Of a stretch of DNA of 64,000 bases, positions 60,008 to 64,000 are shown in pieces. A model generated the notes under the pieces. That model saw only the letters and a list, made by a program, of their open reading frames with translations. It was not told the origin of the DNA and ran no database searches. The translations under genes and the position numbers were made by a program. Source of the stretch: Lunularia cruciata. Lineage: Eukaryota; Streptophyta; Marchantiopsida; Lunulariales; Lunulariaceae. Location of the stretch: NCBI GenBank assembly GCA_948567375.1, contig OX419757.1, positions 51,088,001 to 51,152,000 on the forward strand, given 5' to 3'. The stretch's first letter is position 1, and the number at the start of each line of letters is the position of its first letter.

Positions 60008-60830
60008 TTGAAGGATGTGGTAGATGAGTTTCAAGATGTCTTTCCTGATGATCTACCCTCAAAATTACCACCTAAAAGGCGAGTAGATCACAAAATAAAG
60101 ACACTCCCGAGGAAGACACCTCCTTGTAAGGCCCCATATTGCCTATCACCTCATGAGTTGGAGGAGTGTAAGACTCAAATTGAGGAGATGCTACAGAAAG
60201 GGTTCATCCAACCTAGCATATCACCATATGGGGCCCCTATCTTGTTTGTGAAGAAGAAGGATGGTACAATGCGCATGTGCATTGACTATTGGGGTCTCAA
60301 TCAGCAAACAGTGAAGAACAAATACCCCTTACCTCGCATGGATGACCTGTTTGATCAACTCCATGCAGCGAGATACTTCACCAAACTGAACTTGCGGAGC
60401 GGTTACAATCAAATCCGAATTGCAGAGGAGGATGTGTATAAAACTCCCTTTTGAACCAAGCATGTCCACTTTGAGTATCTTGTGATGCCTTTTGGCCTCA
60501 CCAATGCGCTTGCCACTTTCATGAGCCTAATGAATGACATATTTCGTCCATACTTGGATAAGTCTATTATCGTCTTCTTGGATGATATCTTAGTATATAG
60601 TAGCACGATGACAGAACACAAACAACATCTACAAGAGGTCCTCTAGATTCTAAGACAAAATCAGTTGAACGCCAAAATCTCAAAGTGTGAGTTTGGCAAG
60701 TCTTAAGTGGACTACTTGGGGCATAGAGTAAGTGCAGAGGGCATTCAAGTATTGACAGATAAAATAGAGGTCATTAAAAAATGGAGGGCCCCAGAAGATC
60801 AGACTCAACTTAAGAGCTTCTTGGGTTGAC
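60008..60830 (+). pseudogene. Element A reverse transcriptase
   Basis: The frame to 60454 contains [58 protein letters not shown] and [18 protein letters not shown]. After a TGA it continues with [19 protein letters not shown], the catalytic [12 protein letters not shown] (about 60565-60600) and KCEFGKS. Further in-frame stops near 60645 and 60704 and a shift near 60828 inactivate it. Confidence 0.9.
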
Positions 60831-61116
60831 GGGATTCTATTGTAGATTTGTCAAGGACTTCTCCAAGGTTGCACAGCCTTTAACGGCACTACTTGGCAAG
60901 GGGAAGAAATGGACATGGAGAACTGCACAAGAGTTGGCCTTTCAATAATTGAAGGCCGCCTTGCTACATGCACCAATCTTGAAGTGGTATGACCCAAAAC
61001 GTCCAATCAAGTTGGCTACAAATGCATCAGGCATAGCAATAGGAGCAGTCCTACAACAAGAGTGGCATGACGGATGGCATCCAATTGCATATTTCTCTCA
61101 AAAGTTGTTACCAGTG
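60831..61116 (+). pseudogene. Element A RNase H, first part
   Basis: FCRFVKDFSKVAQPLTALLG, then KLATNASGIAIGAVLQQEW and PIAYFSQKLLPV, which is the tether and start of RNase H (T-ASG-AIGAVL-Q; the first catalytic Asp is Asn here). It is cut at LLPV by E2 and continues at 63873. Confidence 0.85.
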
Positions 61117-61984
61117 TCGTAGGGAACATTTGGTCTCGAGAGTGTGCCAAGCACATGGCTGCTTGTGCTTAGTTTTCCCTACTGTCCTTCTTTTGGGTCT
61201 TTCCCATAGACTGACATTCCTTCCCTACTCCTAGTTTGTCGGGAATTTGTCTCTATATGAACCTGTTGTTTCAGTTTCCCTAAGGTTGGCTCTCCCTAAA
61301 GGTTTTGTTTTATCCTTGACTTTCATAAAATCAATCTTGTCATGCTAGTCTGGTGTTATGGTTTCTACCTCTGCCTGGTCTCATATTCTATTTTCACGTC
61401 AGGTTCAAGCTATGGTTCGGGATCTGGCAGTTCATAGACCTAGGTCAGGTGGCCCTTTAATAAAATAAAAGAAACAACAACTGAGTGATCTAACCAAACA
61501 TAAACCGGGGCATCCAGATCATTTACTTAGGCTATTCATATGGACCGGACTGAGAGTTCCTAGAATGGAGTTTTCCTCAACTCTAGTCACAATTCATAAC
61601 ACAATCCGCTTCCAAGATTCATCATTCACAGGAGTTTCAACAACAACGTTCACAAGGTTGGATAAGTCAAATAGTTCTAGTCAAGACAATGCCTGCCCTA
61701 AGGTTGCAACTGATCATCAACTCAGCCGGCAGTTCACATATATTCTGTCCGACAGCAGGCAAGGCAATTCACCCTCCGAACCTCTTCATTCTCCTATGCC
61801 CTGTTTTGCATATCAGATTCACTCCATTCAGACAGGCCAACCAACTTCAAATCTTTCTTGCCTTTGTTCCAGATGAGCTGAGCCACCTCGAAATTCTCCT
61901 CCTTTTCTTCCTTACTAGCTCCTATCACTGCCTGTTCAGTCACTCTTCACAACATCTTCCCAAAAAAATATATCTTTCTTCTTC

Positions 61985-62320
61985 ACTCCTATCCTCACCT
62001 TCGGGAGATTATCCTTTGGCAACTTCTGCAGCAAATCCCCTTCAGACCTGCGAAAATTCCTCTCCGATTCTGTCCCTCAACACTCTATTAACATTTTCAC
62101 ACTGAAATCTCTCTTCCTCAGTCATGTTCTCACCTTCGTGAGAGTTTCTTTTGCTACTCTTGCAGCCTGCCCTTCAGACCTGCGAAAATTCTCTTTCCAA
62201 TTCTGTCCCTCAACACTCTATCAACATTTTCACACATAAATCTCTCTTCCTCAGTCCTGTTCTCACCTTTGTGAGAGTTTCTTTTGCTACTCCTGCAGCC
62301 TGCCCTTCAGACCTGCGAAA
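61985..62320. repeat. About 133-bp tandem array in E2
   Basis: CTTCAGACCTGCGAAAATT recurs at about 62039, 62172 and 62306, with TCTGTCCCTCAACACTCTAT and GTGAGAGTTTCTTTTGCTAC between; about 2.5 units. Confidence 0.85.
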
Positions 62321-62321
62321 A

Positions 62322-63365
62322 TTGCCCTTCTGTCCAAGCACTTCCTCTCCTGCACATTTGTTCATTCCTTCAAGAAGAAACCTTTCTCTCCCCTGCACTC
62401 TCAAGCCCTTCTTGTCCTGCAAAAATTGCCCTTCTGTCCAAGCACTTCCTATCCTGCACATTTGTTCATTCCTTCAAGAAGAAACCTCTCTCTCCCCTGC
62501 ACTCTCAAGCCCTTCTTGTCCTGCGAAAATTGCCCTTCTGTCCAAGCACTTCCTCTCCTGCACATTTGTTCATTCCTTCAAGAAGAAACCTCTCTCTCCC
62601 CTGCACTCTCAAGCCCTTCTTGTCCTGCAAAAATTGCCCTTCTGTCCAAGCACTTCCTCTCCTGCACATTTGTTCATTCCTTCAAGAAGAAACCTCTCTC
62701 TCCCCTGCACTCTCAAGCCCTTCTTGTCCTGCAAAAATTGCCCTTCTCCAAGCACTTCCTCTCCTGCACATTTGTTCATTCCTTCAAGAAGAAACCTCTC
62801 TCTCCCCTGCACTCACAAGCCCTTCTTGTCCTGCAAAAATTGCCCTTCTGTCCAAGCACTTCCTCTCCTGCACATTTGTTCATTCCTTCAAGAAGAAACC
62901 TTTCTCTCCCCTGCACTCTCAAGCCCTTCTTGTCTTGCGAAAATTGCCCTTCTCCAAGCACTTCCTCTCCTGCACATTTGTTCATTCCTTCAAGAAGAAA
63001 CCTTTCTCTCCCTTGCACTCTCAAGCACTTCTTGTCCTTCGAAAATTGCCCTTCTGTCCAAGCACTTCCTCTCCTGCACATTTGTTCATTCCTTCAAGAA
63101 GAAACCTTTCTCTCCCCTGCACTCTCAAGCCCTTCTTGTCTTGCGAAAATTGCCCTTCTCCAAGCACTTCCTCTCCTGCACATTTGTTCATTCCTTCAAG
63201 AAGAAACCTTTCTCTCCCCTGCACTCTCAAGCACTTCTTGTCCTTCAAAAATTGCCCTTCTGTCCAAGCACTTCCTCTCCTGCACATTTGTTCATTCCTT
63301 CAAGAAGAAACCTTTCTCTCCCCTGCACTCTCAAGCCCTTGTTGTCCTGCGAAAATTGCCCTTCT
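62322..63365. repeat. 104-bp minisatellite, about 10 units, in E2
   Basis: Units begin TTGCCCTTCTGTCC at 62322, 62426, 62530 and 62634; some later units are 100 bases long, lacking TGTC. Each holds CACTTCCTCTCCTGCACATT and CAAGAAGAAACC. Units are nearly identical, so amplification is recent. Open frames across it exist in all three phases and are not genes. Confidence 0.95.
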
Positions 63366-63867
63366 CTAGCTCTTCCTCTGTCCAAACCCTCCCGCTCTTG
63401 AGAATTTCCCCTCCTGCCCAAAACCCCTCCTGTCCAACTTGAAATTTATTTTTTTCCCCACCTTCCTCCTGTCCTGCTCAAAAACTTTCTGTCCCACCTT
63501 CCTCCTGTTCAACTCAAAAACTTTCTGTCCATCCTTCCTCCTGTCCAACTCAAAACTTTTTGTCCATCCTTCCTCCTGTCCGAAAAACCCTACTCCTTTC
63601 TTCTCCCAAAAATCTCTGCTACTTCTCTCTAAATCCTCTGCAAACTTCCCTCTTGAAGTCTTTTGCAAACTTCCATCTCAAAATCTTTTGGCATTTTCTG
63701 AAAACCTCAGCCCTTCTCTGTCTCCTCACTTTCTCCCAAAACAAGATAGCAAAACCACACCCGAGACATATTATCATAAACCCATGTTCCTTACAACAAA
63801 TAAAAGAGAAAAGAAAATTTATCACACCAAAAGCCTCAAAGGTACACGTGGGCTATTTTCACGACGA

Positions 63868-64000
63868 CATTGGCTGAGCGCAACTACCACACCACAGAAC
63901 GAGAAGAGCTGGCCATCATTCTAGAAACAAGCATTGGAAGCACTACTTGGGCGAGAAGGCATTTGTAGTAAAGATAGACCACAAACCTCTAGTCTACCTT
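63868..64000 (+). pseudogene. Element A RNase H, second part
   Basis: After the flank copy CATTG the frame continues AERNYHTTERE, later AFVVKIDHKPLVYL at the window end, the standard RNase H C-terminal motifs (TDHKPL). One stop after AII. The rest lies outside the window. Confidence 0.85.

Larger units (their letters stand above)
61117..63867 (+). mobile_element. Insertion E2, non-coding pyrimidine-rich element, 2751 bp
   Basis: It starts TCGTAGGG and ends TTCACGACGA, giving 4-base inverted ends TCGT/ACGA. The flanks are CAGTG (61112-61116) and CATTG (63868-63872), a 5-bp duplication with one change. Removing the element and one flank copy restores LLPV-AERNYHTTERE in frame, which is the normal RNase H sequence. 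No domain is encoded. The plus strand is C/T-rich with two tandem arrays inside. Colinear with E1. Confidence 0.85.
57012..64000 (+). mobile_element. Chromovirus A, plus-strand copy, cut by E2 and by the window end
   Basis: 5' LTR 57012-57748, primer-binding site at 57750, upstream ORF, gag, protease, RT, RNase H. E2 is inserted in RNase H at 61117-63867 and the frame resumes at 63868. It has fewer lesions than the minus-strand copy. Integrase and 3' LTR lie beyond the window. Confidence 0.9.

Noticed and set aside
62322-63365. CRISPR-like array
   Set aside because: Units are contiguous with no spacers and the DNA is from a plant.
62151-63442. Long plus-strand frames of 338-416 codons with repetitive Pro/Ser/Leu-rich sequence
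   Set aside because: They are translations of the 104-bp minisatellite. The unit is not a multiple of three, all three phases are open, and the strand is simply pyrimidine-rich and poor in stops.
61115-63869. TGTCGT...GACGACA as the true ends of E2
   Set aside because: Those ends would give non-matching flanks (ACCAG/TTGGC) and a broken RNase H frame after removal. TCGT...ACGA with CAGTG/CATTG restores the frame.

Overview
This is plant nuclear DNA. One spliced chloroplast-protein gene sits in a large block of nested, mostly dead retrotransposons. The gene has four exons with canonical GT-AG introns, one of them 3.4 kb, and the surrounding elements carry many stops and frameshifts. A restriction-like-endonuclease LINE and a Ty3/gypsy lineage known to me from mosses, algae and conifers are also present. 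Together these suggest a gymnosperm or another non-flowering land plant. That is inference; the species is not identified. No rRNA, tRNA, CRISPR or bacterial operon structure was seen.

Layout. (1) 1-3257, minus: a LINE with one uninterrupted ORF (C2H2 finger, reverse transcriptase, CCHC, PD-(D/E)XK-type endonuclease). Two decayed 5'-truncated copies lie at 11310-12075 (plus) and 21665-22630 (minus). (2) 5345-10152, plus: the one host gene I can support, a 146-residue plastid-type protein with a DnaJ-like CxxCxGxG/CxxC zinc motif, with a poly(A) signal at 10210. (3) 12.1-15.2 kb: AT-rich DNA without genes. (4) 15.25-20.45 kb: decayed minus-strand gypsy element G1. (5) About 25.2-37.3 kb: decayed minus-strand gypsy element G2. 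Its pol is split by insertion D (28312-29472) and insertion C (29657-33438), and a family A solo LTR (35801-36543) sits upstream of its protease. (6) 37348-49274: plus-strand Athila/Tat-like gypsy element B, with a short C copy in its LTR and a long non-coding insertion E1 (41047-44261). (7) 49275-55384: minus-strand chromovirus A with both LTRs. (8) 55496-56877: an inverted LTR of family B, itself interrupted by a family A solo LTR. (9) 57012-64000: plus-strand chromovirus A, cut in RNase H by the second long non-coding insertion E2 (61117-63867), which carries a 10-unit, about 104-bp minisatellite. The RNase H frame resumes at 63868 and runs off the window.

The most interesting objects are unit C, the intact LINE and the E family. 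Unit C has TG...CA ends, a perfect 5-bp target duplication (TAATC), no reverse transcriptase, and a broken frame of about 737 codons rich in coiled coil. A second, internally deleted copy has the same ends. The LINE is of a class not normally listed for flowering plants. The E family is non-coding and pyrimidine-rich, with TCGT...ACGA ends, and each copy has amplified a different internal tandem array. The insertion boundaries let several events be ordered in time.
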